64,000 nucleotides of DNA from EA-27 sp964396265 (GTDB taxonomy: Archaea > Thermoplasmatota > Thermoplasmata > RBG-16-68-12 > EA-27). Location: the NCBI GenBank assembly GCA_964396265.1, contig CAYNEM010000006.1, positions 1-64,000 on the forward strand, given 5' to 3'. Made by a program: the position numbers and the translations under genes. Below, in pieces: positions 33,282-41,623 of the stretch. Within the stretch, counting starts at the first letter, position 1; every line of letters starts with the position of its first letter. Below the pieces are notes generated by a model. The model worked only from the letters and a program-made list of their open reading frames with translations. It did not search any database and was not told the origin of the DNA.

Positions 33282-33495
33282 GCTTGCTCCCGTAGAGGTA
33301 CTCGTCGTGCCGCACGCTGGCGCGCGGGTCGGGGTCGCGGAACATCGGAAGTGTATTCAGGTCTAGCCTCCCCTTTCGCACCTTCGCGACCTCCACCGTG
33401 ATGAGGTCGCCTTCGGACACCTCAGCACGGTCGAGCTCCTCCTTGCGGAGTCGCACGGCGAGACTGTTCCCCCAGCGTCGCACTCGGGTTATCAT
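33262..33495 (-). CDS. vapB: AbrB/MazE-type antitoxin, module 1
   Basis: A 77-residue swapped-hairpin protein: ITRVRRWGNSLAVRLRKEEL, then EGDLITVEVAKVRKG, then a C-terminal peptide likely to wrap the toxin. It begins directly at the edge of the palindrome at 33496-33516, which probably serves as its own operator. A TATA box (minus-strand ttatatcg, 33530-33523) lies about 28 bases ahead, so the message is leaderless and the operator covers the transcription start. Confidence 0.88.
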   Translation of the reverse strand: MITRVRRWGNSLAVRLRKEELDRAEVSEGDLITVEVAKVRKGRLDLNTLPMFRDPDPRASVRHDEYLYGSKHARRRQ

Positions 33496-33516
33496 GTATC
33501 TACATATCGTAGATAC
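33496..33516. promoter_or_regulatory. Palindromic operator of vapBC module 1
   Basis: GTATCTAC, five bases, GTAGATAC: perfect 8-bp arms. It lies between the TATA box and the antitoxin ATG and abuts that ATG. The same core occurs before the antitoxin of module 2 (39822-39839). Confidence 0.75.
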
Positions 33517-33541
33517 ACCCCGCGATATAAGGATTACGAAC

Positions 33542-35089
33542 CTATCCGCGCGAACCCACTGCGAGCGACAGGATGCCCTCGAGCGGGATGAAAATGTTCG
33601 CAGGCCGATGCTTCAACTCGTACCGCAGCTCGTACAGACCCTTCTCCATCATCCAGCCGCGGATCGCGCGCATCGCGTCCTCCGGTTTCAAATCCCGATA
33701 GAAACGAGCGTTCTCCAGATAGCCTCGCACGCACCGCTCGGAGGCCGCGCGCTCCCAGGCCAGGAGACGGTCTGCGACCGCGGACTCCTCCGGGGAGAAC
33801 GAGGTCCTCGTCAGCAACCGAAGGGCCGACGAGGCGTCGCCCCGGTTGAACTCCCGCCACGCATAGTGCGCGACGTACGAGAAGGACCGGCCCAATGTGG
33901 CCACGTCCCTGAGGGGCGGGAGTTTCAGGTGGCGCTGTCCGGGCACGCGCTCCGGCTCCCCCTCGAAGTCGATGAACAGGAGCTTGCCCTGGGTGTTCCG
34001 AAGCACCTGTCCGAGATGGAGGTCCGCGTGGGTGACGCACTTTGCGGTTCCCAGGGTCGCCTCGATCCCGTCGAGAACGGACTCGATCCGATCGCGGTTC
34101 TCGAACAGCATCCCCCGCGCCGCTGCTGCGCGTACGGCCGACGTCCGGTCCTCGACCTTCGCGAGACTCGCCAACCGCCCGAGGGCGTCCGAGAGGTTCG
34201 ACAGCGCCGCCATCCGCGCGTCCTCCACGTCCTCCTTGGTGAACGTCTCGCGTTGGAACGGTCCCGGGTGGTCGTCCGCGAGGGCCGCGTGCATCTCCGC
34301 GATCTTCTCCCCCAGGTCCACCGCCAGACCCAGGCTGACGCCTTCGAAGTCGGGGACCGAGCCGACCTCGCTGGCCATCAGCTCCGCGCGCCACTGTCCC
34401 GTGAACCACGTGAACAGGTCGACGGTCTCGAGAAACTCTACCGCGATCCCGAGCGCCACGCGGTCGTCGCCCTTCCCGAGCGTGAATTCCCCCAGGTACC
34501 GCGGCACGTTCGTGAACCCCCTGCGCTGGAGCCTTGCGACGAGGTCCGGCTCCCGGTTGTACGTGTCCGGCAGCTTGTACGACTTGAACAGCACCTCGCG
34601 CCCCTCCGTGGAGAACGGGAGGAGGAGGTTCGAGGAGTCTGTGTCCGTCGTCGGGCCCATCGCGCGGAAGGCGGACCAGCCCTCGCCGTGGAACGACAGG
34701 GTGTCGGAAGCCTGCGTCTGGGTCGTCGTCTGGCGTCGGAAGCCCTCCGAGACGAAGCGCGCGAACGCCTCCGATCGTTCCGCCTCCACAACGAACCAGC
34801 GTGCCCCTGCGGCATCGAACTCGAATGCGTCCGGGCTCGGGCTGCGGTCGGCGACAAGGAACAAGAGGTTCATCGGGACCGTCACGTTCTCCTCCTTGGC
34901 GGTGGCGAGGAACCACACGAGGGTCTCCGCGTCGCCCGCAAGGAGGATCGCGCGATCCTTCACGGACACCTCCGTCCCGTATCCGAGTCCCTCCCCGCAC
35001 CAGCGGCGCGTGCGCAGCCAGTCTCGGAGCTTCCCCGTCTTCCGGAGTTCCGCGGCAAGCGCCTCGATCGCGGGATCGAACTTCGTCAT
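33542..35089 (-). CDS. mak: Maltokinase-like protein
   Basis: 515 residues starting MTKFDPAIEALAAEL. The kinase-like C-lobe has VTHADLHLGQVLR, with the catalytic Asp, and LLFIDFEGEPE, the metal-binding Asp, as in maltokinase and in the C-terminal part of TreS/Pep2-type proteins. The N-terminal cap domain has the expected beta pattern (AILLAGDAETLVWFLAT). Maltokinase makes maltose-1-phosphate from ATP and maltose. It is the last gene of a four-gene operon and overlaps the GT4 gene by ATGA. Confidence 0.85.
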   Translation of the reverse strand: MTKFDPAIEALAAELRKTGKLRDWLRTRRWCGEGLGYGTEVSVKDRAILLAGDAETLVWFLATAKEENVTVPMNLLFLVADRSPSPDAFEFDAAGARWFVVEAERSEAFARFVSEGFRRQTTTQTQASDTLSFHGEGWSAFRAMGPTTDTDSSNLLLPFSTEGREVLFKSYKLPDTYNREPDLVARLQRRGFTNVPRYLGEFTLGKGDDRVALGIAVEFLETVDLFTWFTGQWRAELMASEVGSVPDFEGVSLGLAVDLGEKIAEMHAALADDHPGPFQRETFTKEDVEDARMAALSNLSDALGRLASLAKVEDRTSAVRAAAARGMLFENRDRIESVLDGIEATLGTAKCVTHADLHLGQVLRNTQGKLLFIDFEGEPERVPGQRHLKLPPLRDVATLGRSFSYVAHYAWREFNRGDASSALRLLTRTSFSPEESAVADRLLAWERAASERCVRGYLENARFYRDLKPEDAMRAIRGWMMEKGLYELRYELKHRPANIFIPLEGILSLAVGSRG

Positions 35090-36231
35090 CGGACCAGCGT
35101 CCCGTACATCTCGATCGTCTTCTCCGCGATGCGGTCCCACGTGAACAGCTCGAGCACTCGATGGCGGCCCGCCTTCCCCATCCGGGCGGCCAAATCCGGA
35201 TGCTCGATGACCTTTGAGAGCGCGGCGGCCAGCTTGTCCGGGGCCTCTGGCGGTACGAGGAACCCCGTCTCCCCGTCGACGACGACCTCCTTGATCCCCC
35301 CGACCGCGCAGGCGACGACGGGCGTCTCGCACGCCATCGCCTCGAGGTTGATGATCCCGAACGGTTCGTAGATCGAGGGGCAGGCGAACACCTCGGCTTC
35401 GTTGTACAGGTTCACCAGGTCCGGGTCCTCGAGCATCTCGTGGATCCACACGATGCTCCTGCGCTCCCCGATGACGTCGCGCAACTCGGCGACGAGCTCC
35501 GGCGTGTCGGGCTTACCGGTCGCGAGGACGAGCTGTGTACCCTTGGGGAGGTCGTCGAACGCCTCGACGAGGTCGAAGATCCCCTTCTGGCGGCTGAGCC
35601 GCCCGCAGAAGAAGACGAAAGGCTTCGTGATGCCGAACTTCTTCAGGGTGGCGGCGCCCTCCTTGGGGTGGTACTTCTCGGGGTCCACGCCGTTGTGGAT
35701 CACGTGGATCGCGGACGCGGGGACTTCGTAGAACTTCAGGATGTCTGCCTTCATCTCCTTGGACACCGCGACGACCGCGTCGCACGCCTCCAGGCCCTCC
35801 TTCTCCATCCACGAACTGAGTTCGTACCCCGCGCCGAGCTGCTCCTTCTTCCACGGCCGCAGAGGCTCGAGGGAGTGTACTGTCGCCACGAGCTTGCACC
35901 CGTAAGTCTTCTTCGCAAGTGCACCGGCGAAGTTCGTGTACCACGTGTGCGTGTGCACGATGTCCGCGTCGATCGGGTCCGAGACCATGTTCACGTTGAA
36001 CGAGAGGACGTCGAACGCCTTCGCCATCTTCGGGTCGGGTGCGGCGAGGGCGCGGACGCTCGGGCGGTACCGCCAAACTTTGATGGGAAGGTCTGGCGCG
36101 GGACCCGACTCGAGCGTGCGGACGTGCACGTCGATGCGCTTCGAGAGCGCGAGGGCGATGTACTTCGCGTGTACGCCCGCGCCGCCGTAGACGTTCGGCG
36201 GGAACTCGTACGTGAAGATCGTCGCCTTCAT
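35086..36231 (-). CDS. GT4 glycosyltransferase, glycogen synthase/maltose-1-phosphate synthase-like
   Basis: 381 residues with the GT-B fold. The start is MKATIFTYEFPPNVYGGAGV, HTHTWYTNFAG follows, then VFFCGRLSRQKGIFDLVEAF for nucleotide-sugar binding, and PSIYEPFGIINLEAMACETP, the E-x7-E signature of GT4. It most resembles GT4 enzymes that use ADP- or UDP-glucose to extend glucan or to make maltose-1-phosphate (GlgM). The neighbouring maltokinase supports a maltose-1-phosphate link, but GlgE is not in the window. Confidence 0.85.
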   Translation of the reverse strand: MKATIFTYEFPPNVYGGAGVHAKYIALALSKRIDVHVRTLESGPAPDLPIKVWRYRPSVRALAAPDPKMAKAFDVLSFNVNMVSDPIDADIVHTHTWYTNFAGALAKKTYGCKLVATVHSLEPLRPWKKEQLGAGYELSSWMEKEGLEACDAVVAVSKEMKADILKFYEVPASAIHVIHNGVDPEKYHPKEGAATLKKFGITKPFVFFCGRLSRQKGIFDLVEAFDDLPKGTQLVLATGKPDTPELVAELRDVIGERRSIVWIHEMLEDPDLVNLYNEAEVFACPSIYEPFGIINLEAMACETPVVACAVGGIKEVVVDGETGFLVPPEAPDKLAAALSKVIEHPDLAARMGKAGRHRVLELFTWDRIAEKTIEMYGTLVR

Positions 36232-36332
36232 GGTGGCCCGCGGGTAGCCGTGATGGCGGCGATGAACGTTGCGGTCATCGGAGGGGGCGTCGTCTCCCGC
36301 ACGGGGAACGCTTTGTGCCAACGAGAGCGCGT

Positions 36333-38069
36333 TCAGCCCGCATGTTCGCACCAGTCCGAGTTCTCCCACACCCCGTGCATCTCGCCGGCGATGTGGCCGG
36401 TGTCCGCACTGTCGTAAGAGGGAGTGGGCCCGCCTGCAACGTCCCGCTGCGCCTCGCCCAGTGCGAACGTCGCCGCCCGCCGGACGATGTCGGACTTGGA
36501 GCGGCGCGGAACCTCGGACTGAAGGGACTCGAGCCACGCGGTCTCCGTGACCTCCCATCCCTCTGCACCCTGCAGGTCCGCGAACCCCTGGCGTCCGTAC
36601 GCCTCCGTGAACTCGAACAACGAGGCCTGCATGACTCCCATCAGGCGTTCTTGAAGGTCGCGCTTCCCCGCTCGGACGCATGCCTCCCCCGCGTCCCGCA
36701 GAGATTGCACGAGACACGCGACGTTCTGGAACGTGACCCGCGTATCCGGCCCGTCCCAGAACCGGGGATCGGATCGGAGGCCCATAAGCATCGTCACGTA
36801 TCCGCGCGCGAGGTAAGCGGCCGCTTCCGGGTCCAGTTCCCCGGCGATGAATGAAACCGCGCGCGCCAGGTCCGTGTCCCCCTGCGAGACTCCGAGATTT
36901 CGGTAGTGGTCCCTCCACAAGTGTCGCCCGTAGGCCACCGCCAACCGGCGCAGGACATCCCGCTTCCAGTCATCGTCCCGGCCCGGCAACAGGTCGCGCG
37001 CCGTCCGCCTGACGGCCGTCTCCACCTGCGTCGTCGCCAGCGTGAACGCGTGCTTCCACAGCTGGGACAAGCGGCGTCCCCGATCGAAGCGGCCGATGAC
37101 TCTTCCGTCCGAACGCCGGAGGCCGGTCCACCGCGTGTCGGAGGTATGGCCGTGGGCCGCGTGCTCCTCGTAGTCGGACCAGCTCGAGCACTCCACGAGG
37201 TCCGCCGGAGGCGCTTTTGGCGGCGGTGTCGGGGACGTGACGGTGTGGCCTCGCGCACGGAGCGCCTCCACGATCTCCTCGAATCGGCGCCCCTGATCGG
37301 GATTCGCGAGGAGGGATTCCAGGTCCGCCGCCACGAGGGCCTCTTCGGCCCCCCGCGCCGCCACGGAATCGGCGAACGTGGATGGGTTCGAGGTCCCGAA
37401 CGCGAAGGCGTCGCTCAAACGATGATCCCGCGCGACCACCGCCAGACCCGACGCTCGACTCCATGCGCCGGGGGAGCCCCGTGCAAGCTGGCGTTGATCC
37501 AGGACCAGATGCACGACGTCTGCGAGGTCCGGAAGGCCCTCGAGTTCCACAGCGGAGCGCCGCGCCGCGGCGTCGAAGCTCTGCATCGTCTCGACGGAAT
37601 ACGCCGCCTCCGGGAGCCAGAGGCCGATCGGCCGTCCGTGGGACTTGCGGAGCATCGGCGCGGTGAAGTCGATCATCATCTCGAACAGGATCTCGCGGTC
37701 GAGGCGTTGGTGGTGCGGGAGGATCGGGTGGAACGGCGGCGTGAGCGCGAGCCCTGCGAGGCCTTTCTCGTATGCCGCCAAGACGCGACGGTACGCTGAC
37801 TCATCCTTCTCGAGGAGCCATGCGAGGGTCTGCGGTTCGATGTCCACGGAGGCCGCGCCCGCCGCGCGCTCGAGGACCTGCTCGATCCGACCGTACGCGT
37901 GAAGCACGGCGTCCGTCCAGTTCCGACCCTTCACGCGTTCGCCGCCGATCGCGTGCGAGACCGGCGACACGCGCTCCTCGAACCTCGGCGGTTTGAACGG
38001 ATCGCTCTCGACCCACCGCACGATGTCCCCCGGCTGGTATCCGTGGAAGTGGAACGAGGTCGCCGCCAG
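36333..38069 (-). CDS. GH57-family glycosidase-like protein, unusual start
   Basis: About 578 residues. TSFHFHGYQPGDIVRWVESD is the first conserved GH57 strand (xHxHxYQP), and PIGLWLPEAAYSVETM carries the catalytic-nucleophile region (WLPE). The long helical C-terminal part fits DUF3536-like GH57 members. No ATG, GTG or TTG lies in frame just before the first conserved strand; a CTG at 38069 is the nearest candidate, five bases after the stop of the upstream GH57 gene. Translation may rely on coupling. The substrate is probably an alpha-glucan. Confidence 0.75.
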   Translation of the reverse strand: MAATSFHFHGYQPGDIVRWVESDPFKPPRFEERVSPVSHAIGGERVKGRNWTDAVLHAYGRIEQVLERAAGAASVDIEPQTLAWLLEKDESAYRRVLAAYEKGLAGLALTPPFHPILPHHQRLDREILFEMMIDFTAPMLRKSHGRPIGLWLPEAAYSVETMQSFDAAARRSAVELEGLPDLADVVHLVLDQRQLARGSPGAWSRASGLAVVARDHRLSDAFAFGTSNPSTFADSVAARGAEEALVAADLESLLANPDQGRRFEEIVEALRARGHTVTSPTPPPKAPPADLVECSSWSDYEEHAAHGHTSDTRWTGLRRSDGRVIGRFDRGRRLSQLWKHAFTLATTQVETAVRRTARDLLPGRDDDWKRDVLRRLAVAYGRHLWRDHYRNLGVSQGDTDLARAVSFIAGELDPEAAAYLARGYVTMLMGLRSDPRFWDGPDTRVTFQNVACLVQSLRDAGEACVRAGKRDLQERLMGVMQASLFEFTEAYGRQGFADLQGAEGWEVTETAWLESLQSEVPRRSKSDIVRRAATFALGEAQRDVAGGPTPSYDSADTGHIAGEMHGVWENSDWCEHAG

Positions 38070-38073
38070 AAGC

Positions 38074-39741
38074 TCAGTCCTCCGTCCACCACCCGAGGTC
38101 GATCTCCGAGATCGCCGCGTCGCGCGCTTCCAGGTTGCCGAGGGACGCCTCGTCCGCCTTCGTGAGCGTCCCCTCCATGGCGCGCTTCCCGACCGCCAGC
38201 AATTCGTCGAACGCGTCCGCATGGAGCTTCACGCGGGCCTCTGCGTAGTCCCGCGCCGACCGCGTCGTGATCAGGAACGGCCAGTCCGAGGACTCGAGGA
38301 GCAGGAGCTCCCTCGCCAGCTGCTCGGCCACGCGCTTCAGCTCGGGGCGGCGCTTGCGTTTGGCGGCGTCGAGGAACTCGAGGAACGCGTCCTCCGCGCG
38401 GTACACGAGGTCCCAGACCCATGTCGTGTCGTCGTTGCTCCATACGTAATGGCCGCCCCCGGCTCCCCACGAACCCTCCGGGAGACGAATCGAGGACGTC
38501 GGCGGGTACCGCTCGAGGAACGCCGAGGCCGAGAGCGGCGTCACGTCCCCATGGAGCCCGCGAAGCACGTGTTCGAGCCATTGCATGCCCTCGAACCACC
38601 AGTGGCCGAACAGCTCCGTGTCGAACGGCGCGACGACGACGCCCGGCCGCCCGTTCTCCCGGTGGAATGCCGCCAACGTGCCCTGGACGAGACCGATGAA
38701 GTGATCCGCGTGGACCCGGGCGCGCTTGGCGGCCGCGTCCGCGTCGTAGGTCTCCTTCGCCTCGAGCGGCGTGCTGCGGTCCGTGATCCGGTGGTACCGC
38801 AGGCCCTGAGGGCCCTTCTTCTTGTGGAACTCCAGGTACGCGCCGTCGCCCGGGAACCCGTAGTCCGCGGACCACACCTGCGTGCTCGCGCGGGGGTCTC
38901 TTGCGAACACCGCCACCCGCGCCCCGGATTTCGTGACGATGGCGTGCGGCTCGTTCGGAGACTGGCCCGTCGCCTTCCTCCGCACCGCCGCCACCGCGCC
39001 CCCGATCCTGTCCTCGTACGTCCCGATTGACGTGCCGCCCGCGACGAGGTGCGTGTCCACGAAGAAGTACTGGAGGCCGTTCGCCGCCAACACCTCCTCC
39101 AGCCCCGGCCGGGTCCTCTCGCGACGACTCCCCGATCCCGACCACGGACCGCCGGGTCGGTACGCGCACTCCGGGAGCCAGATCCCTTTCGGAGCGCGAC
39201 GGAAGTGGCGGCGGTAAGCCGCGACCCCCGCGCGAACCTGGGCAGCGACGTTCGCGCGCGTGCCGAGCAGCGGGAGGTACCCGTGCGTGGCCGCGGACGT
39301 CAGGACCTCGATGTGGCCCTCCGACTGTAGCCGGTGGAGCGCCCCCAGGATGTCCCCCTTGTAGGTCCGCCGGAAGTCGTCCAGCGCGAACTCGTAGAAC
39401 TCGGACCACTTCGCCGACAGCGCGGCGATCTCATCTGCGTCGAAGCGCTGGAACTCCTTGCGGTCCTCCTCCGCGCGCCAGGTCCGCTCCTCGCAGTACT
39501 CCGAGAAGTCCTCGCGCAGCCGCGGGGACGCGAGCATCTCCGCTAGCACCGGCGTGATGCCGATCGTGAGTCCGGGAATCACGCCGTCGGCGACGAGGCG
39601 ATCGATCATCCGCAGGAGGGGGACGTAGCATTCGGCTATCGCCTCGTGAAGCCAGTCCTGTCCGTGGGGCCACCGTCCGTGTCCGAGCACCCAGGGCAGG
39701 TGCGTGTGCAGGGCGAAGATAAGGTGACCGAGGGATGCCAC
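38074..39741 (-). CDS. GH57 1,4-alpha-glucan branching enzyme-like (DUF1957) protein
   Basis: 555 residues. The N-terminus has LIFALHTHLPWVLGHGRWPH, the GH57 HxHxP motif. GIWLPECAYRPG carries the nucleophile Glu, and VVVAPFDTELFGHWWFEG the acid/base Asp. A DUF1957-type C-terminal helical domain contains GSWGAGGGHYVWSNDDT. GH57 branching enzymes create alpha-1,6 branches in glycogen. It is the first gene of the leftward operon branching enzyme, GH57, GT4, maltokinase. Confidence 0.88.
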   Translation of the reverse strand: MASLGHLIFALHTHLPWVLGHGRWPHGQDWLHEAIAECYVPLLRMIDRLVADGVIPGLTIGITPVLAEMLASPRLREDFSEYCEERTWRAEEDRKEFQRFDADEIAALSAKWSEFYEFALDDFRRTYKGDILGALHRLQSEGHIEVLTSAATHGYLPLLGTRANVAAQVRAGVAAYRRHFRRAPKGIWLPECAYRPGGPWSGSGSRRERTRPGLEEVLAANGLQYFFVDTHLVAGGTSIGTYEDRIGGAVAAVRRKATGQSPNEPHAIVTKSGARVAVFARDPRASTQVWSADYGFPGDGAYLEFHKKKGPQGLRYHRITDRSTPLEAKETYDADAAAKRARVHADHFIGLVQGTLAAFHRENGRPGVVVAPFDTELFGHWWFEGMQWLEHVLRGLHGDVTPLSASAFLERYPPTSSIRLPEGSWGAGGGHYVWSNDDTTWVWDLVYRAEDAFLEFLDAAKRKRRPELKRVAEQLARELLLLESSDWPFLITTRSARDYAEARVKLHADAFDELLAVGKRAMEGTLTKADEASLGNLEARDAAISEIDLGWWTED

Positions 39742-39821
39742 GACGGCCCCATGCTCGTGCAGGGCAAAACCTTTCGTTCGCCGACAGGCCAGCGGGGACG
39801 GAACCTATAAGTGTACATGTA

Positions 39822-39839
39822 GTATCTACATATAGATAC
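39822..39839. promoter_or_regulatory. Palindromic operator of vapBC module 2
   Basis: GTATCTA, four bases, TAGATAC: perfect 7-bp arms, one base before the antitoxin ATG and just after the TATA box cctataag (39814-39821). It matches the core of the module 1 operator. Confidence 0.75.
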
Positions 39840-39840
39840 C

Positions 39841-40086
39841 ATGGCATCGAAGAATGTTGCACTCGACATGGAGGCCTACGAGATGCTTCGAGCCGAAAAG
39901 GAGGAAGGGGAGAGCTTTAGCGACGCCGTGAAACGACTCGCCCGAAAGCGGCGATCCCCGATGGACTTCGCCGGGGCCTGGAAGGACATGCCGAAGAAGG
40001 ATTTAGAGCGAATTCGCGAATTTCTCCGTCGCGCCCGCGATCTCGATCGCGAGCGAATGGAGTCGCTTCTGCAACGAGTGCGGTGA
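39841..40086 (+). CDS. vapB: VapB-type antitoxin (DUF217-like), module 2
   Basis: 81 residues: SKNVALDMEAYEMLRAEKEE, then GESFSDAVKRLARKRR, a ribbon-helix-helix-like DNA-binding part, and an acidic/basic helix. It resembles archaeal DUF217 antitoxins and differs in family from the AbrB-type antitoxin of module 1. The start immediately follows the operator. The toxin gene begins three bases after its stop. Confidence 0.85.
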   Translation: MASKNVALDMEAYEMLRAEKEEGESFSDAVKRLARKRRSPMDFAGAWKDMPKKDLERIREFLRRARDLDRERMESLLQRVR

Positions 40087-40089
40087 CCT

Positions 40090-40476
40090 ATGCGTTGTCT
40101 CGACGTCTCGTTCGTCATCGACCATCTCGCAGGTGAGACCGCCGCCGTCGAGCGCATGGCGGCGTGGACCGCCGCGGGCGAACGATTGACCGTGCCCTCC
40201 CCCGTCGTCGCGGAAGTCCTCCTCGGCTCGTACTTCAAAGGGGGCGCCGCGCTCCGCGAGGCCCTCGGATTCCTGGACACTCTGGACGTGCTTCCGGTGG
40301 ACGGGGCAAGCGCCGCTGAGGCAGGAAGGATGGGCGCCGAACAGAGGCGCCGGGGTGTTGCGTCGTCCCTCGTGGACCTCCTGATCGCCGCCACCGCGAA
40401 GTTGAACCAGGGCATCCTTGTCACGCGCGATCAAGGATTCGGCCAGGTCCCGGGCCTGTCCGTCGAGACATATTGA
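40090..40476 (+). CDS. vapC: PIN-domain toxin (VapC-like), module 2
   Basis: 128 residues: CLDVSFVIDHLAGE with the first Asp, SPVVAEVLLGSYFKGG with the Glu, and SLVDLLIAATAKLNQGILVT then RDQGFGQVPGL with the remaining acidic residues. It probably acts as a toxin RNase neutralised by the adjacent antitoxin. Confidence 0.88.
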   Translation: MRCLDVSFVIDHLAGETAAVERMAAWTAAGERLTVPSPVVAEVLLGSYFKGGAALREALGFLDTLDVLPVDGASAAEAGRMGAEQRRRGVASSLVDLLIAATAKLNQGILVTRDQGFGQVPGLSVETY

Positions 40477-40481
40477 CTTCC

Positions 40482-41621
40482 TCACGAACGCGGTGCGAGA
40501 GCGATGCGCCGGTAGCGCGCCGTACACGGTGGGCCGGACGCAACGTACATCTCCTTCGCGTCCAAGTCGAGAATCGCAGACACGACCGTGCTGAAGCGCT
40601 CCTCGGGTGGCCTCGCGGGATCGGTGTGGCGGCAGATGCAATCCGGCTTTCCCTCGTGATCGCGAAGCATCGCCTTCAGGTCCTCGATGCCGATCTTGCG
40701 TCCTCGTTCCACACGCTCCTTCAGGAGTGACTGGGACCGGTCGTATCGATGAAAGGTCGACCTGCGGTCCTCCGCGAGCGGCTGCCAGATCCCGAGCTTG
40801 TCCTGGTCGAGGAAATGGTTCGTGTGGGTCACGAAACCGTCCGTGGCCTCGAGGCGGCACTCGGTCTCCGGCGCTGTCTCGAAATCCACGATCCGCGGGC
40901 GTCGGCCGGCCTGCGCGAGGACGAAGTTCGCGGAGCACGCGCGCGTTTCGCCGCTCACCGCCTTGGCGGCGGCATCGAACTTCCGCGCCGCGAGGATCTC
41001 CCAGCAGCGCACGTGAAACGGCTTCCGGAGGCGGGACCACGAGTCCGCGTTCGAGACGAGGCCGTTCACCGCCAACCCGATCCCGTGCGAGTTGAGCCCA
41101 ATCTTCGCACCCGCGATCCCCGCCTCCGTGAACGCGAGCTGACGCGTTCCATCGAGCGCCCGCGTCCGCACGAGCAGACCTTCGACCTCGGGGATCCAGT
41201 CCCAGTTCTGTCCGACCAGCAGGTGGCCGTTGGCGGAGTGGGAGGGAGCGACCGCGAACGACGTGCATCCTCCGGACATCGCCAGGCCCGGACGCTTGCG
41301 CTCCATGCCCCGCGCGGCGAACCCGCTGTACAGGATCTCGTACCGGACGTTCACCGCTACGATGTCGAGGAGGTCAAGGCCGGAACCCTCTGCGATCCCC
41401 TCCATGACGGCGAAGTACGCTGGGTTCGACCGCGCAATGACGTCGCGGTATGCCTCCGAGCGCTTTCGCAGTTCCTCGGGAGAGGCCTTCGTCCAGAACG
41501 CGAACCTTTGGCGGTAGAGTTCGACGTTGCGCGCGATCCGCTCGCGGACCTTCGTGCCGTGCGCGAGCCCCCACGCCCTCGGGCCGCCCTCTAGTTCCAC
41601 GACCGGAAGCGTGCGGGCCAT
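40482..41621 (-). CDS. C45 / acyl-CoA:6-APA acyltransferase-like Ntn hydrolase
   Basis: 379 residues from the ATG at 41621. The autoprocessing nucleophile lies in LAMSGGCTSFAVAP (Cys about residue 116), with GHLLVGQNWDWIPE next and AGIAGAKIGLNSHGIGLAVN later. All are typical of the AAT/C45 family. These enzymes hydrolyse or transfer acyl groups on amides after self-cleavage before the Cys. The substrate cannot be told. It begins three bases after the GNAT stop, so the pair may act together on an acylated amine. Confidence 0.85.
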   Translation of the reverse strand: MARTLPVVELEGGPRAWGLAHGTKVRERIARNVELYRQRFAFWTKASPEELRKRSEAYRDVIARSNPAYFAVMEGIAEGSGLDLLDIVAVNVRYEILYSGFAARGMERKRPGLAMSGGCTSFAVAPSHSANGHLLVGQNWDWIPEVEGLLVRTRALDGTRQLAFTEAGIAGAKIGLNSHGIGLAVNGLVSNADSWSRLRKPFHVRCWEILAARKFDAAAKAVSGETRACSANFVLAQAGRRPRIVDFETAPETECRLEATDGFVTHTNHFLDQDKLGIWQPLAEDRRSTFHRYDRSQSLLKERVERGRKIGIEDLKAMLRDHEGKPDCICRHTDPARPPEERFSTVVSAILDLDAKEMYVASGPPCTARYRRIALAPRS

Positions 41622-41623
41622 CG

